Part shown: piece after piece, positions 39,415 to 51,380 of the stretch | Layout of the letters: each line of letters starts with the position of its first letter | Numbering within the stretch: position 1 is the first letter of the stretch | Source: Symsagittifera roscoffensis | Taxonomy: Eukaryota > Xenacoelomorpha > Acoela > Convolutidae | Length of the DNA: 64,000 nt | Reading direction: 5' to 3' | Assembly (NCBI RefSeq): GCF_963678635.1 | Contig: NC_087064.1 | Coordinates: 41,445,165-41,509,164, forward strand | Notes under the pieces: generated by a model | The model's input: the letters and a program-made list of their open reading frames with translations, nothing else | Told to the model about the DNA's origin: nothing | Databases searched by the model: none | Translations under genes and position numbers: made by a program

Positions 39415-40205
39415 TTAAGCCGAGTTTCTCAATGTATTATATACGTTGCGACGTTTAGCAAAGACACTCGAGATCAGGTCCGACAGGGAGCCAGAGACCC
39501 ATTGATACGGACGAATAAACAGATCTAACTGGGGAAGACGACGGGGATAAAACCTCCAATGAGGGGCGTCAAGCTTACAATTAGACTTGCTGCTTGACAA
39601 GGAAAAATTAAAAAGAAACAGCGGAAAAAATGGCTAAGCAGGTGGAAGACCAATCTTCCACGCTGGAACTTCCCCTAGCTTTAATGACACCAATCGATAA
39701 TATGCTAGAGAGTAGCTTTTCTGGCAATGTTGTACAACAAATAAGTCAAGCAAGAACGACGCCAACCGAATCACATCAAGAGGAAGGTTGAGAACACAGC
39801 AAGTGTTACCTTTCCTATGAACCTTGCCTGAGGAGGAGTGGGAGGTGTATCGATCATGAGAGGAAAATTGGCTGTGGCATGGAAAAACCGGCTTTTATGG
39901 AAGAGCACTACGGCAGTGAAGAGCTAAAGGACTAATCAATGTTGAAAACAGGTCTGAATTAATCACCAATGCGAAAAGTTCTAGAGAAACTGGACAAAAA
40001 CGAGGGAAAAATGAGCAAACTGCTAATTGATTCTGCCACGGACGGGAGTGAAACAATTTCTTCTATAAAGCCAACATACCACAAAAATAGCAGCGAAATG
40101 ATGTATTTGTCCAGAAAGAACAAGTGTGCTGACAAAAATCAACGTCTGTTCAAATTGTATTTCCTACAAACCAAATTGTCACAACAATCGAATATTTTTC
40201 GGTAA
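39415..40205 (+). pseudogene. Module remnant colinear with 0.86-1.4 kb
   Basis: A 53-codon frame at 39630-39791 (MAKQVEDQSSTLELPLALMT...) is followed, in mixed frames, by TLPEEEWEVY (39.82-39.85 kb), GCGMEKPAFMEEH and SMLKTGLN (39.87-39.96 kb). The 78-codon frame 39969-40205 comes next (LEKLDKNEGKMSKLLIDSAT; MMYLSRKNKC). The last pieces correspond to EVVYMSRTRKG and KVLIDKINDMK at 1.27-1.35 kb. The order is preserved; function unknown. Confidence 0.45.
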
Positions 40206-42368
40206 TCTTACAGTTGATAAATATTCAATTAAGACAAACTGAATCAGCAACGAATTTTTGAGCGTGTGAGTTCATTCATACTTTGGCAAAACACGGCTTT
40301 TGACAGTCGAAAACCTGTCAATTAAGGTCGGTCAAGGCCATTTTACGAACTATTTTAAATAGCTAAATAAAACAGAAAAGGTTTTTTGGGGCATTCGAAC
40401 ACGGTTGAAAAATTAATGTCTCGTCTCGGCACATATTTGAGTTTTAAGAAGGACGGTCTATGTTGAGTTATAGCCTATGTGGTTAACTCATAGAGTAATT
40501 TCGGATAGGGTAAACCGTCTGCTCGTCACGCTATCTTATTTTCGGCCGGATAGATTCGTGCAACTTCTTAGTCTAATACCGATCCTAATCTTACTCTTAT
40601 ACTTACTAGTCTCAGGGTGTTTAACTAGTCTCTGCTAGGCTCAATAGATCTAGAGTATACTGGTTTATTGCGGCAGTTGAAGTTCTCTTGGAGAGGCAAC
40701 TAATTTCTAAGTTAAATTCAAATCTCTCTGGTGCTGAAATTACAAGTAATTTCAGCACTTACAAATAAGTGGGTTGTTAGTTAGATGGATTATGATTGGT
40801 TAATATTAAATATTTTACAGTGATAAAATATCCAATTTATCCAATTATAAAATGTAGTTTAGATCAGGTTCCACCCATCCGGGTTTTACACAGTTTTTTA
40901 GAATCATCTTTCTGCAATTTGAAGGATGGATGATGAACGTTGGTATTTGGCGAACATCAAATTCTTGTCCGGTTCCTCTTGGAGAAGAAGTTCCAGGACG
41001 CTGGAATTAGGGACATAAAATCGTTGCGTCGTCTTTTGACAACGACTGTGATCCCCAATGAAATCAATCTGATTTCAAAATGATTTGCTATGACGGGTTT
41101 TTCCGTATTATGTAGAGAACTTGTTTTGTGTGCAACCTCGTCTGGGAATGGCGTGGAGATCGTGTGTGGAAGGGATGCCTCGTAACTCGGATCTGTACGT
41201 ATACTTGAATATCGAGGTGGTCATTGGTCTAGTTCAATGAAGTCCTTTTCTGCGAAGTCATGTCGTACTCTAAATCCTTTGAGTTGTGATTGTGGACGGC
41301 ATATCGGTTGTGCTTAGCCATTCTTTTGTTCGAGTGTGATTGGATCATTTAGTCTTTAGATGTTCGTCTTTGTTGTTGTGTATTGATCTATATACTGCAA
41401 AGAATAATTTACATTTTATAAAATTATGTTAATCCAATTTTTTAATCATGATTTTAGTTAATCGTTTTCACAAAAGCGTTTTGTTTTAGTTTGGTTATTT
41501 TGAAGAGTTACTCACCCTTGAATACCTCTTATTAAAAATAGAAGTGTGGTCACAAAGCGTGGATTAGCGGGGTGGGTTAGGCCGGCTATAGAGCATGCTC
41601 AGGACGTCCTCTCTGGTGGGTTAGGCCAGGAGTGGGAGTATGATTTCGTGCTGTTTCTTTGAGAAGTCCTGTTATGTGATAACGTTTTATGTTGGGCTTA
41701 TGCTGGTCTTTTTTATGTTACTTTGGTTGAGTCCTTTTTTCAAAAATCAAATTGTTTTTGGTATGGGTTTGTCTTGCGACTTTTTTGTGTTTTATTTTTT
41801 CTTTCTTAGACTTTATAATAGTCTTCAAGAGAATAAATTATCCAGTTTTAAACTGGATTAATCCGGTTTGGGTACCGTCAGTTTTCTTTTCTTAGTCATG
41901 CTGTTATTTTATGATTTGAGGTGTTTAGTAAGCTGCGTTGGTTAGTTTGGTTTAGTATATAATTCCTTTCCAACCGGGTTAAAGGAAAGTTTGAAACTTG
42001 TTATCGTGTGTTAGAGTTGTTGAGTGTGAAAACTTGAAACTTAAAATCATTATTTAAACAACTCTTCGTGGGCGAGCTGTGCGAGTTTGGATAGAATTCT
42101 TGTGCGATTGAATGAAAATATCAAAGGTTAGTACTGCTTTCTCATTTTATCAATTTATTGCATAGAATTTGAATTTTACTGCGTTTGGGGGAAATTTAAA
42201 ATTATAAATTTTCATCGTAATTATTTTTACTGCTTCATGAGGAAATAATTTATAGATTAAATTACTACATTTGGTATGAATTTTATTACATTATTTAATG
42301 CAAGAAATTAATGAATTTTAAGAGAATTTAACAAGTTTGTATTTTTATTTTTCTTTTCTGTTTTGTAG
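40206..42368. other. AT-rich interval without a supported gene
   Basis: It separates module blocks that are adjacent at 1.4 kb, so it looks like an insertion or a non-coding element part. It contains a perfect 13-bp hairpin at 40731-40758 and a G-rich stretch at 41565-41640 with GGTGGGTTAGGCC twice. A TATA-like TAGTATATAATTCC lies near 41952, and it ends in a long pyrimidine tract before TGTAG|GTGATCG at about 42340-42369. The frame at 41640-41861 is hydrophobic and T-driven and is not convincing. Confidence 0.4.
40731..40758. other. Perfect 13-bp hairpin, 2-nt loop
   Basis: GTGCTGAAATTAC, loop AA, GTAATTTCAGCAC. All 13 positions pair. A short cruciform or RNA stem; no T-run typical of a terminator follows. 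Confidence 0.85.
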
Positions 42369-43680
42369 GTGATCGTGGTGATACGCTCGGCTACTGCCCT
42401 TGTATTCTATGCAACTATAGTTCAAATTTGTATTCACATTTGCACAGCAACAATAAGAAAAGGGGCAAAGCTATCAAAGTTAGTACTCGAGCGGATCAAT
42501 GACAGGAACATGAAGTCAGGCAGCAAAAACATGGGAACAAGAACGGGAGAAGCTTTAGGCAATCCCGGATCTCCAACGTTGAAAGGGCCACTTCAGCGAA
42601 ATAAACTAAGAAGAACACGCGAAAGGACGAGGCAATGACAGATTGCAAGGTACCTGTACCTCAAAGGTGATCGAAATAATGATAGCACCACCAATCCTAA
42701 TGGCAGGAGCCTAATCAGCACCCTTTAAGACAAGAACGAGTGCCTGCACTGTCACTGGCGCAACATTGGAGATGGAAATCTTGTGCCAGCATAGAGACAT
42801 CATTTTCAAAGACTTCAATCTTTCCATGATGAATCCGGAAAAAAGAAGTGTTGCTTAACGCCCGTCGAACACATTCGGTTAACAGTAAAGCACACTTAGG
42901 GGATCGACAAACGAACCTAAATGCGGATACCTGGAAAAGCTAGAACTCAAGAAATCGGTGAGAATTCTAAGGTCTAATAGCAGTACAATACGTCAGAACC
43001 AATCGCAACATAGACTCACCTGGAGTGTAACGGGATTGACTGAGGATGAGTAAAGTTCTGATGAGAGATGAAATTCGAAGGACACAAAGTACTCCTGATC
43101 ATGACCCTGAAACGCATGATGATAGAAGAGAGAAACAGTTATGCTCGCAAATCAAAAACAGGCTTTTTTTGCTAAGATTCATGGTATGGACAAATATCAG
43201 CACCAGTTTTAATCACTTGTGCAAAAATCTTGAAAGAAGGCCACGAACCTCCGCGAACATTTTTTCTTGCAGGCAGTAACAGACATCTACCAAATCCGAA
43301 AGAACCAGTGGACTAAGAGCCTACAAAGAAGATAGACGAAATAGGAAGATTCTCCAATAAAGCGCTCGGACTCATTAAGGAATCGGTGGGAACACTAATG
43401 AAGTCTATTGACTACTATGGACCTATGAGAAAAAAAATCATATCAGTTTGCATCCGGAATTCTCGGAATGGCATGCAAGTCATCCAAAAACGTGATTGCT
43501 ACTTTGACTATTACAATCAGTTTTACTGAAACTTTGGGTGTCTAGAATGCTAACCGTGAGCAAGTCAGGATGTCAAGCCAGGACAATTAATGGAAGAAGA
43601 TGTGATCGCATCTTCTACACAAAAATTTGACTGCAGCGTAGATTGTGGATAATTTTTATGATGAATTGCAACAATCATGA
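42369..43680 (+). pseudogene. Module copy in repeat unit U1
   Basis: The frame 42369-42638 has a hydrophobic N-terminus (VVIRSATALVFYATIVQICI) and a basic C-terminus. After 42.64 kb the recurrent block appears in mixed frames: APPILMAG, PFKTRTSACTVTGATLEMEI, DFNLSMMNPEKRSV. Then 43.05-43.65 kb gives EPTKKIDEIGRFSNKALGL, KSIDYYGPMRKK and DCYFDYYNQF, matching 2.37-2.86 kb in the same order. Multiple stops. It is the most complete module copy right of 40 kb. Confidence 0.5.
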
Positions 43681-46600
43681 TTCACGAACCCAAAAATTGA
43701 AAAAAAAACTTGCGATTAACAGAAGACGTCGAGAAATAGCTTCATACTGTAATCTGCGTGACCTAAGCTTTAAGCACAACTGAACGCTTAAATACTGATT
43801 TTGTGGCAATAATTAATGCGAAATTTTTTGTTAAAAATGGGCATCAAAATTTTTTTGCACCATTACTGATTTTAGTTCAAGCTTAATCTTTCTTAAAATC
43901 GGGGGCAGATAAAGGATTTTTGCAAGGAAAGGGTATTTTCAAAAAATATGGAAACATTTTGTCAAAATTTAGTTTTCCTACTTTGACCAATTTTTTTCCG
44001 AGCTCTCCCTAAGCACTAAAAAACCAGTTTTGGGCAAGTTTATTGCGCCGCAGGCCACTTTTTGAAAACAAAACGGGTCGAAAAGGCGTTTTTGGACCTT
44101 TTTGGTAACATTTGACCAAAAAAAAATATTTTTTTTTAATGGAGCGCTCCCCATGCAAAATAGATGAACACTGCCGCCTGAGGATGCGTTAGAAACAATA
44201 TCGGGTCGGTCAGCCAAAAATGGATATGTCAAAGTATACCAAATAGGTGGCTCTTTGAGCCGGCAAGAAGACAATTTGCTAAAGGAAGGATTCGCTACCC
44301 GACCTTTGACCTCTCTCTTTTGTTATCCCAATTTTTCAAAAAACGTTGATGTTTCTCGAACCAAATCTAAATTTTTATAAGAGAAAAAGCATCAAAACAC
44401 CCAAACTGTGGTAATGCAAATTTAATATCGCCACAGAGGCGAAGCTGTGCTTCGCACAACTTGGGATACAAAACAGTAGTTGATTACACCTTTTAGTTCG
44501 TTAAACGTATCGCATTTTGAAATGCAAAAATTTTAAACTAAAAAAAGCTACATGAACACCCTTTACTGTCTTTGTGAGAGTAAATCCCAATTTGTCTTTT
44601 GAAGTTGTATTACTACAGCAAAAAAATGGGAGTTTTCAGTTTGTTAAATGGATTGGTTTCTGAAATTCATAAAACATCCTTCTAAAACATTCTTTCATCC
44701 TTTATTTTCGTTTACAAAATTGAACAAGATGATAAAGGCAACAATTGTGTACAAAAAGCACCAGTTTATGCGTTTTGAGCATGTGATTTTTCATTTTATA
44801 CAAATATTCAATTAGTTTTTTGACCTGAAAACCCTTTTTTTCCAATTCGAGTTGCAAACCCGCCACCTTGGTGTCCAGAACCAAGCACAATCGGCTTGCT
44901 CGGATCGTTTTTTCTCAATGTCTTCCAGACACGGTGATAAAAAAAATGTGCCAAAGTTTTGAAATGATTCCATAATGCTGTTTGTTTTTTGCGGAGTGAG
45001 CTATGTGATTGTTGCTTTGACTCTCTCTTTTGATTGGGCAGCATCGACACGAGACATGAGATGGTATTTCAAACATGTGTAACACAACAGCTTCCCCTCT
45101 GTGTAAACAATGTTTAAAATTGCCTTTCAAACTACATGTTTTCAAGAATATAAAGTGTTGTTTGAGCCAATTTCTAAGGTACAACTTTTGAATTCTAATC
45201 GTCAGGCTAGTTGCGTTACATCACAAACAGCTTAAAAAAATCAGTCACAAACCAAAACTTCTCCATGTCTCGATATAAGGAAACAAGGAACCCAGTTTAT
45301 TTCGGAGGTATTTATTGGATATTTTTTCGATTTGTTATACTGCTGAGGGATGCAATGGAAAAAGTCAAAGCTTAAAATTACCAGAGCATCTTTTTGTTGA
45401 GAAAAAATAAAGAGTGCCTTACTTCTGCAGAAAAAATCTCGCAACAGGCTCTTTCAATTTAACCCTTCATCTCAGATTTTATGGGGTAGTTTTTAAGAGA
45501 CGTCAAAAACTTCTAAAAAACTGTCAAAAATCAATTTTTAGGGAACGGTCAAAAATAAGACTTTTGCTAAAGTAGGTCGTAGCCACTCAAGCAAAAAAAA
45601 GCAAAACTGGTTTTTTCGATTAAACAATTTTCCTAAGAGTGTTTTTAGAGAGGATAAAAAATTTGAGGGTAATAACAACTAAATCAAACTGGAAAAAAAA
45701 CATAGTCGACTAAGCAGGGAAGCGGGAGTTAAACTTGACCAACGTGGCAAAAACTGACTTTCGTGTCCACACCGATCCATTTTGAGACACCCCTGTTGTT
45801 TCTTATATAAACAAACGACCTTCTTATTAAAAACTGCAAATTTACCGAAGCTTTTGTATTTGTCTACGACACAAACATTACTAAAAAGAAACAGCTGGAT
45901 CGATAGCTTGAACCAAGACGTATAAATTATGAGTGTAAAATTTCGAATAAACTATGCAATATAGTTTATTTCTATAAACTATCTAAATATGGACAAAACA
46001 TTCCTCAACTTAAAACTCTAAGCAGGTACCTCACCAAATTTTTTTAATCTCTGAATAAGGTACCAAAGAGCAATTGTATAATAATCGCATACCTTTGCAA
46101 ATTGCAGAGTCATGCAAGCGACGTAGTGCTTAAGTAGATACTAATTCGTCATTCAATTTTCACATTTAGTTCTCACATTAACATCTTGCGATCGGTATCA
46201 GGACTACAATAAGAAATTTTTTGAACGAATTTTCTATAATTGATGAACAGTCGTAAATGACCAGAATGTAAACTTTTATTATGATGAATACTCCCAATAT
46301 CAAAACATCACCAAATTACAGAAGAGTTAGTCTCTTCTTGCCCAGAAAATTCACAATTTGCTAAAAATAAGCAATGAAGAGCTGATCAAGCTTTGATTTT
46401 GTTGACAATTTTTACCTAAATACTCAGATGGTTATTACCTGAATACAATACACCGATAGTTATTATCTGTAAAGAATACCTGATATTGGCAGAGTTCAAG
46501 CCTTGCATTTTTCAAAATTTTATTTTCACTCTGAAAACGTCACTCGGGCTTGTTAGTTCGTTACTTGGCTCATCTAGGTAGTGCTGACTGTTTAACCTCC

Positions 46601-47040
46601 ATCTAGTTCTACTGATCTAAGAGGCTTCGAGTGATGGGATACAAATAGTCGAAGCAGAAAAAATTAAGTGATCAAAATCGGTTTTCGTTTTTGAAACCAA
46701 AAACGTATAAGTTTCAACAATTTCAAGAAAATTTTATCTTTTTGCCATGCCTATTATGCAACAAAATAGCAAAACAAAGAGCAAATGCATTATTTGATCT
46801 AAACTTTGAAACAATTTACGCATTACAGTTGCAACATCTATGAATTTGGTCTATTTTTGTATGATCGGTGTAGTTCTGTTGATGCTTTTGTTGTAGTAAC
46901 AGAGCAATGTCGTTTAGATATAACAACCGCAAAAACTCTGTACTCTTGATTTGAAAAAATACTGACTCATTGTATCACAAGATTTGGTTTCATAAGTTAG
47001 AAATGTATTGTGAAAGGAAAAAACGTGCTTTGCTTTAACA
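43681..47040. other. AT-rich spacer of U1
   Basis: No supported gene. Minus-strand frames around 44.7-45.2 kb are protein-like in parts (for example KKLIEYLYKMKNHMLKTHKL). A weak counterpart is at 51.86-51.97 kb on the same strand, which may only reflect the nucleotide repeat. The spacer includes A- and T-runs and sequence shared with 48.2-50.4 and 51.4-53.2 kb. Confidence 0.4.
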
Positions 47041-48110
47041 AGCGAAAGGACGAGGCAAAGAAATATCGCAACGTACATCAAAGATAATTGAAATAATGAT
47101 AGTACCACCAATATCAATGGCAGGACTGAAATCTGTACCCTTTAAGACAAAAACGAGTGACTGCACTATCAAGGGTGCAAAAATGGAGATGGAAATATTG
47201 AGCCAGTGTGGTGACAGCACTTTGAAAGACATCAAGTTTTCCATGATGAATCACGGAAAAGGAGTGTTGCCTAACGTCCGTCAAACACATTCGGTTAACC
47301 GTGCCGGACACTGTCGTGATCAACGAACCTACTGGCGGATACAAGGAAATGCTAGATCTCCAGAAATCGATGAGGCTTTAACTAGTGGCTTACGAAACAA
47401 CCGGTACATTGCATGTTACTTGGAAAACGTACTTCTCGAAACGATGATAGCGCAGAAAAGATACCAAACGTTGACTTTCATGGAAATGGTTGCCAGTTTA
47501 CCTTAAGTGCAATGAAGAAACTTCGCTTCGAAAAAAAATCAGAGAGGCGACAAAACTCTAAGCTCTAATAGCAGTGCAATACGTCAGAACCGAGTCGCAT
47601 TATAAATTCATCTTGAGTCTAACGGGACCGAATGAGGATGAGTAAAAATCTAATGAGAGAAAAATGTCGAAAAACAAAAAACTCTTGATGATCAACCTAA
47701 GAGAAGTGATGATAAATGATTCAGAAGAATTGACAAAATGAAAAGATGCTTTCTGTTTCCTAAGACTCATGGTATGGACAAATATCAGCGCCAGTTTCAA
47801 TCACATAGACAAAAAACTTGAAGTATGACCACAAGCTTCAATGGACAATGTTCTTGCAGGCAGGCACTAACAGACATTCACCAGAGCAATAAATCATATC
47901 AGTATGTATCCGGAGTTCTCGGAATGGCATACAATCCATCCAAAAACGAAGACGTGCATGATTGTTGCAGGCAGTGTTACTTAAGCTTTGGGTGTACAGA
48001 ATACTAACCGTGAGATATATAGCAAAATAGGACAAGTAATTGGAGAAGGGAAGAAGATGTGACTACAGCTTCTATACAAAAATCTGACTTCAGGGTAGAT
48101 AATGGATAGA
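47041..48110 (+). pseudogene. Module copy in repeat unit U2
   Basis: The frame 47096-47506 (136 codons) contains VPFKTKTSDCTIKGAKMEME, ILSQCGDSTLKDIKFSMMNH and GKG. The frame then drifts, but AxHCRDQRTYWRIQGNA and RYIACYLENVLLETM follow the order of 1.75-1.87 kb. A second frame at 47825-48007 has YQYVSGVLGMAYNPSKNEDV. The tail matches the 185-aa proteins of the array. Confidence 0.5.
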
Positions 48111-50570
48111 TTTTTAAAATGAACTAAAACAGTCATGCTGACCAAATAGTTAAATCGTTAAATGGATTGGTTTAGAAATAAATAAATTAAACTAAAAAAA
48201 TTGCTGAGCATGTTTCACATTTAAACTTTCTAAAACCGTCATTATTCTTGTAAAAAAAAAGAAGCTGAAAGAGATAGGAACAGCAAAAATTGTGAATACC
48301 TATTTTGGCAATCCGGGTTAAAATCCCGTCGACTGTGCTAAGGGTTCAACTATGTTTTGTGGTTTTGAAAAAAGAAACTCAATATCTGCAGAAAAAATTT
48401 TGTTCATTTCTATGAGAAGGTAAACTTTCAACATGAAAACAATTTTCATGGTAAAAAAGTGTTTTTCAAAACTATCAATTTTGGAAAACTCGTGAGTGAA
48501 AGGCTATTTCAAACATTTAAAACACAAAATTTTTGCTTCTCTGTCAAAAAATTTTAAAATTGCAATTCAAACTACGTGTTTCCTAGAATATAAAGTGTTG
48601 CTTGAGCCCATTTCTAAGGTTCAGCTTTTGAGATCGAATCTTCAGAGCAGTTGCGATACCAGTTGCGAAAAAAATGAGTCGAAAACAAATCTAAGAAAAG
48701 TAAGGTGAACCAGAATTTTCTTATGTCTCCATAAAACAAAACAAGGGCCCAGCTTAGTTTAGAGGTAACTGTTTGATATTTTTTTCGATTTGTTATACTG
48801 ATGAGGGAACAATAAGAAAATTGAAGTTTAAAAATGCAAGGGCATCTTTTTCTGACAATTGCTGAAAAAAAACATTGCTTCTGCAGAAAAATATTGCAAC
48901 TAGTTTATTGGATTTAATCTTTATCTCAGATTTCAAAGGGTAGTTTTTATGAGACGACAAAAATTTTTTAACAAAATTGTCAAAAACCAATTTTTTGGAG
49001 AAACGGTTATAAGTATCGAGGTCGCTCAGTCAAAAAAAATCCCAAATTGAGTTTCTCGATTGAACACCTTGCCTAAAAATTGGCTAAGTGTTTTTTGAGA
49101 AAAAACAAATAGCATCAAAAGTCGGCAAAAATAAAAACATCTTTTCCGAGGGTACTAACGTTTAAATCGACGTCGAAAATACATAGTCGATTATGCAGGG
49201 AAGCGGGGTATAAAACGCAATTTAAAAGGTCAAATCTGGAATTTAGTGTAAACACGGGTCCATTTTGAGATCCCTACTGTTTCTTATAAAAGCAAACGAC
49301 CTTCTTCCAAAAAACTGCAAATTTAACTTTAACAAAGCTTTTCTATCTGTCGACGACTTTACTGGAATAAACGGCTGGATTAATAGCTTGAATTAAGACT
49401 TATCAACTAAAAGTGTAAGAGTAAAAATTTTGAATAAATTACTTCTAAATTTTATTCAAAACAGTCTTCCACAAGTTACCGCCAAACACGTACCTCCGCA
49501 AATTATTTTATCAATAGTAGTCCAATTGAAAGACAATTGCAAACTTTTAAAAATTGCAGAATCGTGCAATTGACCTGGTGCTTATATAGATGCTAAATTG
49601 TCATTAAATTCTCACATAAAAACCTAGAATCAGTATCAGGACTACAGCGAGGAAGTTTTTTGAAGGTTTTTTTCTATTTTTGATGTACCGCCTTATTTGA
49701 CCAAAATGTTAACCTTACTTACGATGACATTTTCCAGTATAAAAGCATCATAAATTTACAGATGATTTGATCTCTTTATTTTGGCGAACAGAACAGTTTT
49801 TTTATCAAACTCTACTTCAGATAATCAACAAATTGTCCAAAAAATTCACGATTTGCTGATATTAAACAATGAAGAGCTAATCAAGTTTGATTTTGTTGAC
49901 ATTTCTTAGCTAAGTACACAGATATTTATTACTTGAATTCAATACACAATACACGAATAGTTTTAATCTGGAATGAAAACCTGATTTTGACAGATGTCAA
50001 ACCCCTTCAAAATGGTTTAAAATTTTGTATTTGATTTTCAACCCGTAATCAGCATTCTGAAAACCTCACTCAGGCTTGTTAGCTGGTTTTTGGTGATTTG
50101 GATCCGTTTGGTGTCTGCTGGACGTCTAGCCCGCAATCAGTTCTACTGATGTTAGTGGCTTTGAGCGATGGTATAGAGTTAGTCGAAGCAGTAACCTTGA
50201 GTGAACATGTTCAAGTTTCGTTTTTTAAATCAAAAAATTGTAAATGTAAGCAATCAGAAGGAAAAATTTTTTTTTCATCCTTAATATGCAGCAAAAAAGC
50301 GGTATAAGCAGCAAATTGTTTTGTTGAATTGAATTTTGAAACAATTAACGCATTAAAATTGCAACGTTCATGATTTTTACTTATTTTTTATTTTCGCTTT
50401 AGTACTTTGATGCTTTTGCCGTATTAACAGAGCAATGTCGATTAGATATAACAACCGCTCAAAAAATCAGTTCTCTTGATTTAAAAAACTTTTGACACAC
50501 TGAAAGCACAAGTTTTTGTTTCATCAGTTTGAAATGTAATGTGAGTAAAAAACATTTGTTTTGCTTTAAC
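48111..50570. other. AT-rich spacer of U2
   Basis: No supported gene. It is homologous to the U1 and U3 spacers: GAATATAAAGTGTTGCTTGAGCC near 48585, TTGATTTTGTTGACA.TT near 49890. Frames such as 48496-48708 and 50098-50307 have no counterpart support in the other units. Confidence 0.4.
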
Positions 50571-51380
50571 ACGTGAAAGGACAAGGCAATGACAGATCGA
50601 CTGGCACCTCAAAATAGATCGAGATAATGATAATACGACCTATCCTATTGGCACGGTTGAAAACTGCACCCTACAAGACAAAACCAAGTTTCTGCACTGT
50701 CACTGGCGTAAAATTGGAGATGAAACTCTTGAGCCAGTGTGGTGACAGCATTTTAAAAGTTTTCAATCTTTCCATGATGAATCACGAAAAAAAGAGCGTT
50801 CCTTATTGCCCGTCAAACACCTTCGAAAAAAAGTAAAGGACACTATCGTGATCGACCAACCTACTGGCGGATAAATAGAATTGCTAGAACTGCAGATTTT
50901 GGTGAGACTGCATATAGTGGCTTCCGAAAATACAGGTACCATAGCAAGTAATTTGGAAATCAAATTTCGCGAAACGATGAAGACGCAGAAATTTCATTAA
51001 ACAGTGACTTCCTTAGAAAAGCATACCTACCAAATTACCGTGGAGTGCACTGCAGGCACGTCACTTCGAAAGAAGAGTGAGAGCAACGTCAAAAATTTTA
51101 GCTTTAATAGCAGTGCAATACTTCAGAACCGGGTCGCAACATGAAATCACCTGGAGTCTAGCGGGGTTGACTGAGTAAAATTCTGATAAGACAAAAAGTC
51201 GAAAGACAACAAAATTGTTGATGATGGCCCTAAAACACTTGATGATAAATGAGAAAAGTAGTTCAGTTCGCAAATTAAAAAGATGCTCTTCGTTTCCTTA
51301 GATTCATGATATGGACAAATATCAGCACCAGTTTTAATCACATGCGCAAAAGTTTTGAAGGAAGGCCACGACCGATGACC
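50571..51380 (+). pseudogene. Module copy in repeat unit U3
   Basis: The frame 50627-50836 (69 codons) has LARLKTAPYKTKPSFCTVTG, VKLEMKLLSQCGDS and FNLSMMNHEKK. The rest is stop-rich, but DQPTGG-like residues and a GSN.EIKFRETM-like order are traceable up to 51.0 kb. It is the shortest of the three right-hand copies; the YVSG block is not seen. Confidence 0.45.

Noticed and set aside
41640-41861. 73-aa hydrophobic frame resembling a membrane protein
   Set aside because: The hydrophobicity comes from a T-rich stretch (Phe/Leu/Val codons); no conservation or context supports a gene.
44702-45184. Minus-strand frames in the U1 spacer as a gene
   Set aside because: Partly protein-like and weakly similar to 51.9 kb, but the similarity can be explained by the underlying DNA repeat and both are full of stops.
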